In this document: in pieces, positions 51,268 to 60,604 of the stretch
How positions within the stretch are numbered: the first letter of the stretch is position 1
How the letters are laid out: the number at the start of each line of letters is the position of its first letter
Origin: Chryseobacterium vaccae
GTDB taxonomy: Bacteria > Bacteroidota > Bacteroidia > Flavobacteriales > Weeksellaceae
Direction: 5' to 3'
Assembly (NCBI RefSeq): GCF_009602705.1
Contig: NZ_VSWH01000001.1
Span: forward strand, 1,550,001 to 1,614,000
DNA length: 64,000 bases
Translations under genes and position numbers: made by a program
Notes under the pieces: model-generated
Database searches by the model: none
What the model was told of the DNA's origin: nothing
What the model saw: only the letters and a program-made list of their open reading frames with translations

Positions 51268-51715
51268 ATTGTCAGGTTTTGTAGTGCGAAGATAAGGTTT
51301 TTGATTAAAAGCGGGAAGATGGAGACTGAGTATGGAAGTTGTTAATGTTCTTTTTTATTGCCACGTATTTTTATTTATTACCGATTTCACAAATGACTGT
51401 ATAGGATTTGGCTGAAGCCAATGGATTGTTTTTTATTATTTAGGCGGACTAAAGTCCACCTCTATTGAATAGATTCTGCAATTATATGTAATTCCCAGAT
51501 CTTTATAAATGTTTTATTTGCTCGCTGATCCGGCAGATTGAGCAGATCTTTTATCTGATAAAAATCGTAGATTTTTAAAAGCTTAAGTGAACTTCTATGC
51601 AAAAAGTATTTAAACTAAAAATAACTTAAGTGTTAATTTTATTCGTGCATTCGTGGCAGATAATAGGGTTATTTTTGCTAGGAAATCACAGCTATAATCA
51701 GCAAAAACAGAATTA
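51268..51715. repeat. REP-like intergenic region with two short palindromes
   Basis: The region holds TTGGCTGAAGCCAA (51408-51421, a perfect palindromic hairpin) and GGACTAAAGTCC (51446-51457, extended to GGCGGACT/AGTCCACC with one mismatch), 24 bases apart. Paired hairpins with a CTRAAG-type core followed by TCTATTGA are what I recall as dispersed intergenic repeats in flavobacteria. Copy 2 of the 21-bp repeat of 3308-3328 is at 51639-51659. No gene is seen. Confidence 0.5.
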
Positions 51716-52843
51716 CTACTGAAGTTTCGTTTTATTGATCAGCGGATTGGCATACATCGCCAGGAAATATTCTTTTGAAACAGGATCAGACGGATCAATA
51801 CGCATCTCAAGTCTCCTTGCGAACAGCTGTTTTTCCTGTTCCGTATATTGAGAAGCATAGGTATCGCTATTCCGAAGCAGATCGTAGGCGATAAATTTAG
51901 TCGGCCAAAGCTTATAGTTCCGGATAATAGAATCGTCTATTACCTGGGCAACAGCCTGCAGCTGCTTATTTTTATTCTCAATCTCTGCTGCAATTTCATC
52001 CAGTTCTGTATTAAGAACATTGCCGGCATGCAGATGGATCCGTTTTTTCTGGCCTAAAATTCCACTGAGCATGGTGGTAAAATCTTCATTCTTACCTTTA
52101 ATATATTCCTCTTCTCTGTGCTGAGCCAGTAACTGAGGCATTTTCAGGGAATCTGTAGGATCATATTCATAGGAAATAGAGATAGGAACGATCTTCAGGG
52201 TTTTGAAATACTCCATCAACGGCTGGTCTCCAGCGGCCATGGCCAACATTTTTAAAACGCCCTGTTGGGTAGAGTCATTCCCGTCTTTTGTGCGGCCTTC
52301 CCGTTGGGCGATCCATACTGAATGTTTTTGGACATGTAAAAGCTGATCAATATACTCCGACATGGTTTGGGAACTTTTCAGCTGCTCACGAAGCGAAAGT
52401 CCTCTCTGAACCAAAAAGTTACGGTTCAGCTTGGCTAGGACATTTAAAAACTTCCTGCGGACAAGGTTATCCCCAATGGCGGAAGCCGTCATAATATGGC
52501 CGCTTTCCAGCAAAGCCAGATTAAGCAGTGAAGTATCCAGCACAATATCCCGGTGATTCGAAATGAAAAGATATGGCGTGTTTTTATCCAGTTGGTCGAA
52601 GCCTGAAGTCGTTAAGCCATCAGAGCTTTTCGCAAGGATCTGACGAACAGTATGCGCAATGAAATGGGTTTGAAAATCACTCGTAGAATGAACATTTTTC
52701 AGCTGTTCCTGCCAAACTTCCTCTTCTCTGTCCGGGAAAGTAAAGTTCATCAGCGCTTTCATCATAGGATCCCGGGCTATTCCCGCCAATGCTTCATTCA
52801 CTTCATGATCATCAAAAAACCGGATTTCATCAAACTTCGACAT
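51716..52843 (-). CDS. PlsC-type 1-acyl-glycerol-3-phosphate acyltransferase-like
   Basis: A 375-residue acyltransferase. The acyl-transfer motif is YLFISNHRDIVLDTSLLN (H97), with Asp residues at +2 and +6 rather than the canonical H-x4-D; the phosphate-binding motif is in SVWIAQREGRTKDGNDST (EGRTKDG for EGTRS) and a third block is KIVPISISYEYDP. No membrane helix is obvious. This longer PlsC-like type occurs in Bacteroidota. It would add an acyl group to glycerolipid or ornithine-type lipid acceptors; the substrate is not known. It stands alone. Confidence 0.8.
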   Translation of the reverse strand: MSKFDEIRFFDDHEVNEALAGIARDPMMKALMNFTFPDREEEVWQEQLKNVHSTSDFQTHFIAHTVRQILAKSSDGLTTSGFDQLDKNTPYLFISNHRDIVLDTSLLNLALLESGHIMTASAIGDNLVRRKFLNVLAKLNRNFLVQRGLSLREQLKSSQTMSEYIDQLLHVQKHSVWIAQREGRTKDGNDSTQQGVLKMLAMAAGDQPLMEYFKTLKIVPISISYEYDPTDSLKMPQLLAQHREEEYIKGKNEDFTTMLSGILGQKKRIHLHAGNVLNTELDEIAAEIENKNKQLQAVAQVIDDSIIRNYKLWPTKFIAYDLLRNSDTYASQYTEQEKQLFARRLEMRIDPSDPVSKEYFLAMYANPLINKTKLQ

Positions 52844-53067
52844 GCAATTATTTAAGATTAAAAACTTTTTGCAAAAGAACGAAAATTTATCTGGGATGCG
52901 GCTATAAAGGATGTTAAAGTATTATGAATGGCGTAGGAGTAATTATCTTCATTACTTATTTTTATCCTTGTAACCTTTAATTTCAGAGCTAATCATTCAG
53001 CACTTCCTAAACTTTCATCACACCAACCTTCCTGCTGGCAAATACATAGACAACAATTACCTCATCA
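52844..53067. other. Intergenic stretch without gene
   Basis: No open frame or repeat worth naming was seen between the acyltransferase start and the Fic remnant. Confidence 0.3.
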
Positions 53068-53305
53068 CTATTCCTTAAAATAATATTCCGTCAGTCTTTG
53101 TTCTCCAGATTTAGATAAAATCCCTTGTTCAACAGCCCATTTCAAATCTCTGCTTGCTGTGGGGCAGAAATATTTCTGAAGTTTTGCATATAGTCTTTTC
53201 TGCCAAACCTGTTCTGATTGATCTTTCCTTTAAGCAGGGAAATCCTGTCTTCTGTATAAAGCGTCTTATTTTGAGACCGTAAAAGTTCCTGTAAAATATG
53301 ATACT
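53068..53305 (-). pseudogene. C-terminal remnant of a Fic-family protein, frameshifted
   Basis: The minus strand encodes QNKTLYTEDRISLLKGKINQ, then NRFGRKDYMQNFRNIS. The frame then shifts by one base within a CCCC run near 53175 and continues TASRDLKWAVEQGILSKSGE, then QRLTEYYFKE and a stop at 53068. The order TASRDLKWxVEQGIL is what I recall as the winged-helix C-terminus of Fic proteins with an N-terminal DUF4172. The Fic catalytic core (HPFxxGNGR) is absent and a TAG codon truncates the upstream side. Confidence 0.75.
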
Positions 53306-53427
53306 AAAGTCTATTGAATATAATCAAAACTTATTAATCTACATCCATTACCCTTGGAAGTCCTCATATTGGCAACTTTGCCTGATTCTTATTTTATACT
53401 ATATTTAAAGAATATTATTACCTTAAA

Positions 53428-53994
53428 ATGAAAAAAGGCCTTTTATTAATTATACTATTTGCAGGCGTATTATTCAGTGCCCAAACACTAAAGCTGGATG
53501 ATTTTAAGCTCATTACTTATGATACAGAATCAGATAATAGCATCAGCATACATTCATATTCCAAGATAAACAAACAAGGCATCTTAAACGTCTACTTAAA
53601 AAGATACAAAGACATTGTTTTTTATCAGTATCAACTGACCAAAGATGAGATTGAAAAGGTTAATCAACTCTCTTCAAAAAAGATGGAAGGTTTTGTCGTG
53701 AAAAAACAGCTTGACAAAAATCAGGGCTATGCGGGAAATAGAAATTACATCACATTTCAGGTTGGAAAAAATAAAGATAAGCTTTGTTTTATTAAACCTT
53801 TTATGGATCCAAACTTTAACAGTATGATCAGTTTACTTGAAGATAAAATTTATAAACAGGATGAATCGGAAAAATCTTCAGGCTTTACGATTGATTTTGA
53901 ATCGATAAAAAATGAAATTATCAGACAAAATGAGATAGATAATTACCTTCCACAAAAACAACTTCCGCCACCACCAATGAGAGCTCCTAGATAA
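53428..53994 (+). CDS. Secreted protein of unknown function (188 aa)
   Basis: It has a signal peptide (MKKGLLLIILFAGVLFSAQ). The mature part is beta-rich at first (LKLDDFKLITYDTESDNSIS, GILNVYLKRYKDIVFYQYQL) and helical later, with a Pro-rich end (QKQLPPPPMRAPR). No family is recognised. It stands alone between the Fic remnant and the lipid operon. Confidence 0.6.
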   Translation: MKKGLLLIILFAGVLFSAQTLKLDDFKLITYDTESDNSISIHSYSKINKQGILNVYLKRYKDIVFYQYQLTKDEIEKVNQLSSKKMEGFVVKKQLDKNQGYAGNRNYITFQVGKNKDKLCFIKPFMDPNFNSMISLLEDKIYKQDESEKSSGFTIDFESIKNEIIRQNEIDNYLPQKQLPPPPMRAPR

Positions 53995-54077
53995 TTATAG
54001 TACACTCTTCTATATACAAACTAATCTTCAGTAACAGAATTGAAAATTAGTTTGTATAATATAATGATTGGGAAATA

Positions 54078-54614
54078 TTAAGTGATTATCTCAATTCTCC
54101 TCCCCATCCACCTTCTCAATCTCCACACCGGCAAATACACAAAAACCACAGACAACACTCCTGCCAATACTCCCACCACCACAGCCATCGCTGCACCATC
54201 CAGCTTATAATCCTTGGATAAATTAAACTGCCCCACAAACAACAAGCACAGCACCAGCGAACCAGTAACCAAACCATGCAAAATACTCAGTTTGGTCATT
54301 AATTTTTTAATATTCAACTGTTCATCTACGGTAAATTCTATGGCTTCCTGACTGGCTGCATCGGTGACTCTTTTGATAATGTCAATGGTGAGGACTACCG
54401 GAAGAAAGATAGCCATAGGCAGGGTGAGGCGGGCCAGGTTCTGTTCTCCGGCGAAGAAATGGGTGTAGCCTAACTCTTTGAAGCTGGCGTAAGCGATGAT
54501 GAAATTAAAAAATACGTTGGGTAGGACATAATACATTGTGCGCTTTAATAAAAAGCGTTTCAGGGTGGTTTTCTTGAGTTTTTTGGGTTGTGGCGGCTTT
54601 ATTTTCAATTTCAT
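54078..54614 (-). CDS. Small multi-pass membrane protein of the glycolipid operon
   Basis: A 178-residue protein with a Lys-rich cytoplasmic start (KLKIKPPQPKKLKKTTLKRF) and four hydrophobic segments (VLPNVFFNFIIAYASF, LTLPMAIFLPVVLTIDII, ILHGLVTGSLVLCLLFVG, AAMAVVVGVLAGVLSVVFVYLPVW). It overlaps the upstream acyltransferase stop by 4 bases, so it is the last translated gene of the operon. It could be a lipid-handling or assembly factor; no family is recognised. Confidence 0.6.
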   Translation of the reverse strand: MKLKIKPPQPKKLKKTTLKRFLLKRTMYYVLPNVFFNFIIAYASFKELGYTHFFAGEQNLARLTLPMAIFLPVVLTIDIIKRVTDAASQEAIEFTVDEQLNIKKLMTKLSILHGLVTGSLVLCLLFVGQFNLSKDYKLDGAAMAVVVGVLAGVLSVVFVYLPVWRLRRWMGRRIEIIT

Positions 54615-55864
54615 ACGGGCTGGGTCAGGAATTCAAGGGCTTTATCTTTAATTGCTGTGGCTTCTGCTTTGGGTAAAAAGTCTTCATGCGAAATAAACAT
54701 AAAATCCATCTGTTGGTTAAAAGTAGTGGTCACCAGTGTTGTTGAGTTCAGCCACGGGAAAGCCACCGTCGGACTGAAGATGGTTTCCACTTTAAAATGT
54801 TTGTAATCAGCCGGAATATTGAGCTTTCCCATATTGGATAAGGTAACGTCATGCCCTCCCCTGCTTGATTTCAGCAGGCTGATCATACGCTCAACAATCG
54901 GATGCATCTGTTCCCCCATCCACAACAGCTCACGGGCCTGCATCTTTTCTATTTTCAGAACCAATTCTTTTTTGATCTGCTTAGCATTGTGTACCACATC
55001 CCGGCTGTCTCTTCTGATCGAAAGTTCAACAGTAGGCGCAAACGCAAAGACATGATCCTGTTTGATCTCCGGAATGAAATGACGCACATCCACAGGACTG
55101 ATCACTTTCCCTTTAGCCTTATTTCCCTGCTTCTCCTGAAAAGCCTGCATAAAAGAAGCACACAACAGAGCATGCACTGAAATTCCCTGTGATTTACACA
55201 TTTCTGTGATCTGTGAAGTGGCTTCAGCATCCATTTTCCAGTGAATCACGTAATTTTTTCCATGGTTTCTTATTTTACTTTTCCGCTGCATCAGGAAAAA
55301 CAACTTAGCCATCAGCAAATAAAACCTGGCGTTTCGTTTCTTCTTTTTCAGATCAAAATCAGGAGGCAGAAAATCGTCTGCCGAACTGAAAACCTCATAA
55401 GACTGCAGTTCAGAAGAGGGATTATCCAGCAATTCAAGAAGTTCCCGCATCAACGTGACCAAAGATGCTCCATCACAGATGCAGTGAGGCATTACCCAAA
55501 GAATTTCGGAAACCCTTTCCCCTTTTACCCACACCAGTTGAGCCAACGGCTTTTTTTCATCCTTAAACATTCGGAACCATTCTTTCTCCGACTCTTTCAT
55601 CCAGTCGTCATCCGAACTTCTTTCAACCATACGGAGAGGAATTGGTCCCATTTCTTTTTCTTCTATGTAAATGGGATATTCTTCCAATTTATGATCAATT
55701 CGCATCCTCAACAGGGGATGTTTCTGCTGAATTTTCGCCAGGGCCGTTGTAAAGTTTTCTTCGGCAATTTTACCGTTGATCTTTGCTGTAAATATACAGT
55801 TGACAGGCGTTTCAGGATCCACATACATGATCCTTTCCGCCATCATTAATCTTCGTTTCATCAT
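54611..55864 (-). CDS. Condensation-type acyltransferase 1 (PapA5-like)
   Basis: A 417-residue enzyme of the chloramphenicol acetyltransferase/condensation superfamily. Its HxxxDG motif is MPHCICDGASLV (H127, D131). The C-terminal landmark is FSPTVAFPWLNSTTLVTTTF, in the place of the DFGWG-type solvent-channel block. The family transfers acyl groups from carrier protein or CoA to hydroxyl groups, as PapA5 does for polyketide lipids. It overlaps its paralog 55861-57129 by 4 bases and probably acts on the polyketide or sugar product of the operon. Confidence 0.8.
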   Translation of the reverse strand: MMKRRLMMAERIMYVDPETPVNCIFTAKINGKIAEENFTTALAKIQQKHPLLRMRIDHKLEEYPIYIEEKEMGPIPLRMVERSSDDDWMKESEKEWFRMFKDEKKPLAQLVWVKGERVSEILWVMPHCICDGASLVTLMRELLELLDNPSSELQSYEVFSSADDFLPPDFDLKKKKRNARFYLLMAKLFFLMQRKSKIRNHGKNYVIHWKMDAEATSQITEMCKSQGISVHALLCASFMQAFQEKQGNKAKGKVISPVDVRHFIPEIKQDHVFAFAPTVELSIRRDSRDVVHNAKQIKKELVLKIEKMQARELLWMGEQMHPIVERMISLLKSSRGGHDVTLSNMGKLNIPADYKHFKVETIFSPTVAFPWLNSTTLVTTTFNQQMDFMFISHEDFLPKAEATAIKDKALEFLTQPV

Positions 55865-57129
55865 ACGGCAGTATATTCCATTTCTTTTTTAACAGTTTGA
55901 ATAACTTCATCCCGGATCGCCAGAGCCTCGATGTAAGGCAGGTATCCTTCGCTTCCTACAAAGGAAAAATCCATTTCTCCCCGGAAGGTTGAAACCACCA
56001 TAGTCGTTGTATTTCCCAAGGGACCAATCACTGAAGGACTAAAAATGGTATCCAGGGTAAATTCTTTATATTCATGTGGAATCTGAATCCGTCCCAGATT
56101 GGAAAACATACAGTCGTTGGACGATTTCCCATTCTTCAGGAGTTTCGTAAAGTTCTTCAGCGCATCGTGTCCGGATTCCATAACCATCATGGTGATATAA
56201 GGGTTCAGCTTAGAGGTTTTAAGTTCCACGGCCTTCTGCATCACAGGTAAGTTTTCGGAAAAACTTAATTTTTCATTCGCGGAAACCACAATCATCAATC
56301 CAAACGCGAAAATATGATCGTTTTTAATCTGTGGAGCAAACCTCCGGATGTCTACAGGACAGGAAACTTTATTGAAAGCAGCTGTCCCTTTTATCTTTTT
56401 GAAAGCCTGAAGTATGGCCGCACTTAAAAAAGTATTCACGGTAACATTTTGAGACTTACAATACTCCATAAATTCCCGGCTTTCCGTTGGACTGAATTTC
56501 CAATGGATCAGGTAATCATTTTTTCGCTCAATGCCTTTTTTACTGACAGGAATGCATTTGATGGCCGTAGCCGCCAGTCTTCCGATAAATTTAGCTTTGA
56601 GCTGCTGTTTTCGGCTGGCCAACATAGCAGCAGGTACCACATCTTCAATTCCCAGGATCGGATTTTCTGTTCCAATGTCTGCAGAAGGATCATCCAGCAC
56701 CTTCAGGAACTCATACAGGAACATCATTGCAGAACCGCCATCGCATAAACAATGGTGGAACGCAAAAAGCATATCAGAAACCTCCTCTCCTTTGATCCAC
56801 ACAAAACGGATAAGGGGAAGTTTTTCATAATTAAACAGAGTTTGCCATTCCTTTCTGGATTCCTCCTGCCATTGATTATCTCCCTGACGGACCAGAATCC
56901 TTACCGGAATGGATATCGGTTTTTCCGGAACATCAAACCAGGGTATATTTTTTTCATCATGGCTGATCAATGCCCTGAGCCACGGATGCTTGTCCTGAAT
57001 ACATGCCAATGCCTGCTGGATCTCTTTCAAAGTAAAAGTTCCTCTCAGCCTGAAAGGGATCACCGCATTGAAAGGTTCCGTTCCATCACCCAAAAGCATC
57101 CGTTCACCAAATAACAGTTTTCTTTTCAT
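55861..57129 (-). CDS. Condensation-type acyltransferase 2 (PapA5-like)
   Basis: A 422-residue paralog of the previous gene, with AFHHCLCDGGSAMMF (second His H126, D130). It starts MKRKLLFGERMLLGDGTEPF, a start shared with the other copy (MMKRRLMMAERIMYVDPETP). The end reads FSPSVIGPLGNTTTMVVSTF. Two different acyltransferases suggest acylation at two positions or with two chains. It lies 4 bases after the glycosyltransferase gene. Confidence 0.82.
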   Translation of the reverse strand: MKRKLLFGERMLLGDGTEPFNAVIPFRLRGTFTLKEIQQALACIQDKHPWLRALISHDEKNIPWFDVPEKPISIPVRILVRQGDNQWQEESRKEWQTLFNYEKLPLIRFVWIKGEEVSDMLFAFHHCLCDGGSAMMFLYEFLKVLDDPSADIGTENPILGIEDVVPAAMLASRKQQLKAKFIGRLAATAIKCIPVSKKGIERKNDYLIHWKFSPTESREFMEYCKSQNVTVNTFLSAAILQAFKKIKGTAAFNKVSCPVDIRRFAPQIKNDHIFAFGLMIVVSANEKLSFSENLPVMQKAVELKTSKLNPYITMMVMESGHDALKNFTKLLKNGKSSNDCMFSNLGRIQIPHEYKEFTLDTIFSPSVIGPLGNTTTMVVSTFRGEMDFSFVGSEGYLPYIEALAIRDEVIQTVKKEMEYTAV

Positions 57130-57133
57130 AGGC

Positions 57134-59539
57134 TTATATTAAAGCTAATGCTGCTTGTTCCTGTTGTACAAAATTCTCTAAAAGTTCTACTGCTTTATCG
57201 TTACCACCAGCGGTAAGGAAGGTATTCTGAACTTCCTGAGCCGCTATTCTGAATTCCGGGTTTTCCAGCAGTTCAAAAACAGTTTCACGGAGGGCATCCA
57301 CACGCAGTCTTTTATATCGGATACTTTTTCCGCAACCTGCCTGTTCAATTAATTTGGCGATATGGAAATGATCGTATGCAATAGGCGTGATCAGCATCGG
57401 TAATCCGTTACGGAAAGTATCATTTACAGTATTGAAACCACCATGACAGATCACCATATCCATATGAGTCATCACTGCGGATTGCGGTACAAAACTGCTC
57501 ACGATAAAGTTATCCGGCCATTCTTCAAAGATCTCCGGCGGAGTGGCTGCTACAACCGTTACCGGCTGGTCTGCAAATGCAGCAATGATTTTTTCAAAGA
57601 AAGCCTTACGGATGTCGACCAGCAGTGTTCCGAGAGACACAAATATTTTCGGGGTGGTTGAAGCATTCAGTTTTTCCCAGTCGAAAGGAACATCATTCGG
57701 ACGTCCTTTCACCGGACCTACAAATTTCATATGAGGCGGAACGGTTTCAAAGCCTGCGAAAGCCTGTGAGGTAAACACCATATTGAGTTTATGGGAATGA
57801 ATATAAATACCTTCTTCATAAATTCCGACTTCTTTCTGTAAGTCTTTAATAAGATTTTGCTGCCATTCCCAGATTTTAGGGGCATTTTTTTCCGTATCTC
57901 CCATTACATCCGGCGGAACAGGTGTTGTTGTGACACAAGGAATATTGTTTTTATGAGCAAAAAGCGCACCTCCGAAAGTAATACAATCATTCACGATCAC
58001 ATCTGGCATCCAGTTTTCTGTCAACCTGGTCAGTCCCGGCATCATCATTTTAGCAAACGGAACATAGGTTTCTTCCAGGGCCAGCTTCATGACTTCGGGG
58101 CCGGAACATGAAGGTCCGTCGTCCTGTCTTTTTAAAATACGCTGAAGCTCTTCCTGATGCGAAACAAGTTCTTCTTCAGGATAGAAGTAAGATCCTCCTT
58201 CCGGAATATGTTTGCTGTCCAGCGGAGTAATTCCGAACCATTTCACTTCATGGCCGCGCGCAATCAGGCTGGCTCCCACACTTAAAGTCGGGCTGATATG
58301 TCCGAAAAACGGGGGAACAACAAACAAAAACTTAGATGGTTTTTCAGGTTTTGAAGCCTTTGATATTGCCTGTTCCAATAAATCCGCTGCGGTTGCTGAA
58401 CCTCCGGCTTCTGCGAAAGACTGCCCTACTTTTTGAGCCGCTTCACGGTAGCTCGGGTTATTTAAAATCTGCTGTACAGCTTCTCTCAGGTGGTTGGCTT
58501 TAAAACGGTTGAAGTTCAGACGTTCACCCGCTTCTGTACGTACTACCCTTCCGGCAACGTGCGACTGATCATAAGCGATTGGGATTACGACCAAAGGAAT
58601 TCCGTTGGATAATGTTTCGGAAACGGTATTGTGACCACCGTGGCAAACCACTCCATCAAGGTGAGGTAACAGATCCAATTGGGGAACCTGCTGATACACC
58701 ATGAAGTTATCCGGCCATTGCTCAAAAAGCTGCGGATCTGAAACCACGACAACCGTTAAGTTTTCATCTTTAAAAGCATCAATTACTTTCTGGAAAAATG
58801 CTTTTTTATGATCGTGATCGAAGGTTGTTCCGATGCTTACCAGAATCTTTTTATTAGTAGCGTTTTTTAATCGATCCCAATCAAATTCACATGAGATACG
58901 TCTTTCTGTAAGAACCGGACCCGTGAATTGATATTGAGAAGGCAGATCTTCCATTTCACCAAAGAAATAATTCGAGGTTAAAACAAGGGTTAACAGGTCT
59001 GAAGTGGCCAGAGATCGTTCTTCAGAGAAGCCAAGTTCCTTTTGTAAATCGATGATTTTATTTACCTCCCATTCGTGTACCTTAGGCAGCTCATTCATGA
59101 TTTTAATGGCAGCCGGAGCGGTAACGGAAGTAGCATAAGGGATTCCAAGAGTTTTCGCGGCAACAGGAGCGGCAAATAGCTGGTGGTCCCCAATAATCAA
59201 ATCAGGTTGGTCTATTTTTAATAAAGCGACAATTCCTTTATAGCAATGTCTGTTCAGCGGGATAAGGACCTCTTCGTAAAGAAACTTAACACTGTCAATG
59301 CCATACACTACTTTTTTTGAAATAATATCGAGATATTGTTCACTTTCTTTCTTTTCTTCGTCGGTCTGATCGTATTGAATCAGTAATAATTTTCCTCCTT
59401 CGGGAAGTTTAGCCTCTAAAGTCGGGTCAAGGCTGATCCAGACTACATCATGTCCTCTTTCCAGCAAAGTAGCACCGATGCTTAAGGTAGGGTTGACATG
59501 TCCTGTTAATGGTGGAATTATAAATGCAAATTTAGCCAT
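57134..59539 (-). CDS. Tandem-fused GT1 (MGT/UGT-type) glycosyltransferase
   Basis: An 801-residue protein made of two complete GT1-type glycosyltransferases. The first unit begins KFAFIIPPLTGHVNPTLSIG and has VVCHGGHNTVSETLSNGIPL; the second begins about residue 400, KFLFVVPPFFGHISPTLSVG, with VICHGGFNTVNDTFRNGLPM. Each has its own donor-site HGG motif, so both could be active and transfer one sugar each. Both show the N-terminal His (GHVNP, GHISP) used as base. Fusion of two such units is unusual. It overlaps the hydrolase gene by 8 bases. The acceptor is likely the polyketide or lipid made by the PKS. Confidence 0.9.
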   Translation of the reverse strand: MAKFAFIIPPLTGHVNPTLSIGATLLERGHDVVWISLDPTLEAKLPEGGKLLLIQYDQTDEEKKESEQYLDIISKKVVYGIDSVKFLYEEVLIPLNRHCYKGIVALLKIDQPDLIIGDHQLFAAPVAAKTLGIPYATSVTAPAAIKIMNELPKVHEWEVNKIIDLQKELGFSEERSLATSDLLTLVLTSNYFFGEMEDLPSQYQFTGPVLTERRISCEFDWDRLKNATNKKILVSIGTTFDHDHKKAFFQKVIDAFKDENLTVVVVSDPQLFEQWPDNFMVYQQVPQLDLLPHLDGVVCHGGHNTVSETLSNGIPLVVIPIAYDQSHVAGRVVRTEAGERLNFNRFKANHLREAVQQILNNPSYREAAQKVGQSFAEAGGSATAADLLEQAISKASKPEKPSKFLFVVPPFFGHISPTLSVGASLIARGHEVKWFGITPLDSKHIPEGGSYFYPEEELVSHQEELQRILKRQDDGPSCSGPEVMKLALEETYVPFAKMMMPGLTRLTENWMPDVIVNDCITFGGALFAHKNNIPCVTTTPVPPDVMGDTEKNAPKIWEWQQNLIKDLQKEVGIYEEGIYIHSHKLNMVFTSQAFAGFETVPPHMKFVGPVKGRPNDVPFDWEKLNASTTPKIFVSLGTLLVDIRKAFFEKIIAAFADQPVTVVAATPPEIFEEWPDNFIVSSFVPQSAVMTHMDMVICHGGFNTVNDTFRNGLPMLITPIAYDHFHIAKLIEQAGCGKSIRYKRLRVDALRETVFELLENPEFRIAAQEVQNTFLTAGGNDKAVELLENFVQQEQAALALI

Positions 59540-60314
59540 GGTTCTTCGTTAAGATATTAGATAAAAAATGAGCGATCGTCTCTGCTATGAGCTGAGGCTC
59601 CTGGATGGGAATATTGTGATCGCCGGGAATTAATTCAAGTTCGGACTGCCCGATTTGAGACTGCAGCCATTCTCCTGTAGGTCTGCAGTTGGAATCAGTA
59701 CCGTAAAGCAATAAAGTAGAAGCCGTCAGTTGGCTGAAATCAGCTTCATCAAGGAAATGTTTTTCCCTGATCATATCTGCTTTGATGCTGGTCTGATTAA
59801 ACAGGAATTCATACATACGATGGTTCTTTTCCATTTGTCTTTTACCCATCTGTATTTTGGTGGTATCTGTAAAGTTGGCCACATAATGCTCAAGGAATTC
59901 TTTACTGTATTCATCAATGATATTACGGGCTTTTTCGTCTTGAGGATCCGGAGCTTCCATCACTACCAATTGATTGATGCGGTCAGGGTATTTCAATGCT
60001 GTTTTTAACGCAATAAGCCCTCCGAAGCTGTAGCCGACAAGATGTACTTTTTCCAGTTGAAGATGATCTATTAAACCCATCAGATCGGATGACATGTTTT
60101 CAAGGTCGTAGCCATCCAAAAAGCGCTCACTCATCCCGTGGCTTTTCAGATCGTACATCACCACATGGAAATGCTTTGCCAATACGGGGGCAATATTAAA
60201 GTAATAAATGGACAGGTTGCTGAACATCCCGTGGATCAGTACCACGGTTTGTTCGGCTCCTTTGTTGAGTTCCTGTATATGAACTTGTCTGTTATTGACC
60301 GTAATTATTGGCAT
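59532..60314 (-). CDS. Alpha/beta hydrolase (putative thioesterase/esterase)
   Basis: A 260-residue alpha/beta hydrolase. The nucleophile elbow is HLVGYSFGGLI (S96), the oxyanion segment VVLIHGMFSNLS, the acid LLLYGTDSNCRPTG and the catalytic His is in IPGDHNIPIQEP. As the gene lies between the ACP and the glycosyltransferase it may release the acyl chain from the carrier or act on the final lipid. It overlaps the ACP gene by 10 bases and the glycosyltransferase by 8, which indicates coupled translation. Confidence 0.87.
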   Translation of the reverse strand: MPIITVNNRQVHIQELNKGAEQTVVLIHGMFSNLSIYYFNIAPVLAKHFHVVMYDLKSHGMSERFLDGYDLENMSSDLMGLIDHLQLEKVHLVGYSFGGLIALKTALKYPDRINQLVVMEAPDPQDEKARNIIDEYSKEFLEHYVANFTDTTKIQMGKRQMEKNHRMYEFLFNQTSIKADMIREKHFLDEADFSQLTASTLLLYGTDSNCRPTGEWLQSQIGQSELELIPGDHNIPIQEPQLIAETIAHFLSNILTKNHG

Positions 60315-60604
60315 TCGTAGATATAATTGATGATCATACTAAGGTCAAGATTGATCAGCTGATCAAGGTCCATAGAAGATAACCAGCCTGTAAAATCGAT
60401 CTGATCGCCAAAATGCGCTTTGATCTTTTCAGAGAAAGAGACAATCTCAATGCTGTCCATTTCAAGATCTTTGGTGAATGAACTTTCCGGAGTAATGTCC
60501 ATTTCCTCTACAAATTCAGCGCCTATCACTTCAGTAATAAAACCTTTTAAAAGGATAAAAAGTTCTTCGTGGTTCATTTTTAATGTTGCGTTTACAGTGT
60601 CCAT
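60305..60604 (-). CDS. Discrete acyl carrier protein
   Basis: A 99-residue ACP. The phosphopantetheine site is KDLEMDSIEIVSF (S51), preceded by the helix FILLKGFITEVIGAEFVEEM. An internal start (MNHEELFILL, 60577) is possible; the longer form overlaps the megasynthase stop by 13 bases. The megasynthase itself carries no visible ACP but ends in a phosphopantetheinyl transferase, so this ACP is the natural partner for both. Confidence 0.9.
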   Translation of the reverse strand: MDTVNATLKMNHEELFILLKGFITEVIGAEFVEEMDITPESSFTKDLEMDSIEIVSFSEKIKAHFGDQIDFTGWLSSMDLDQLINLDLSMIINYIYECQ

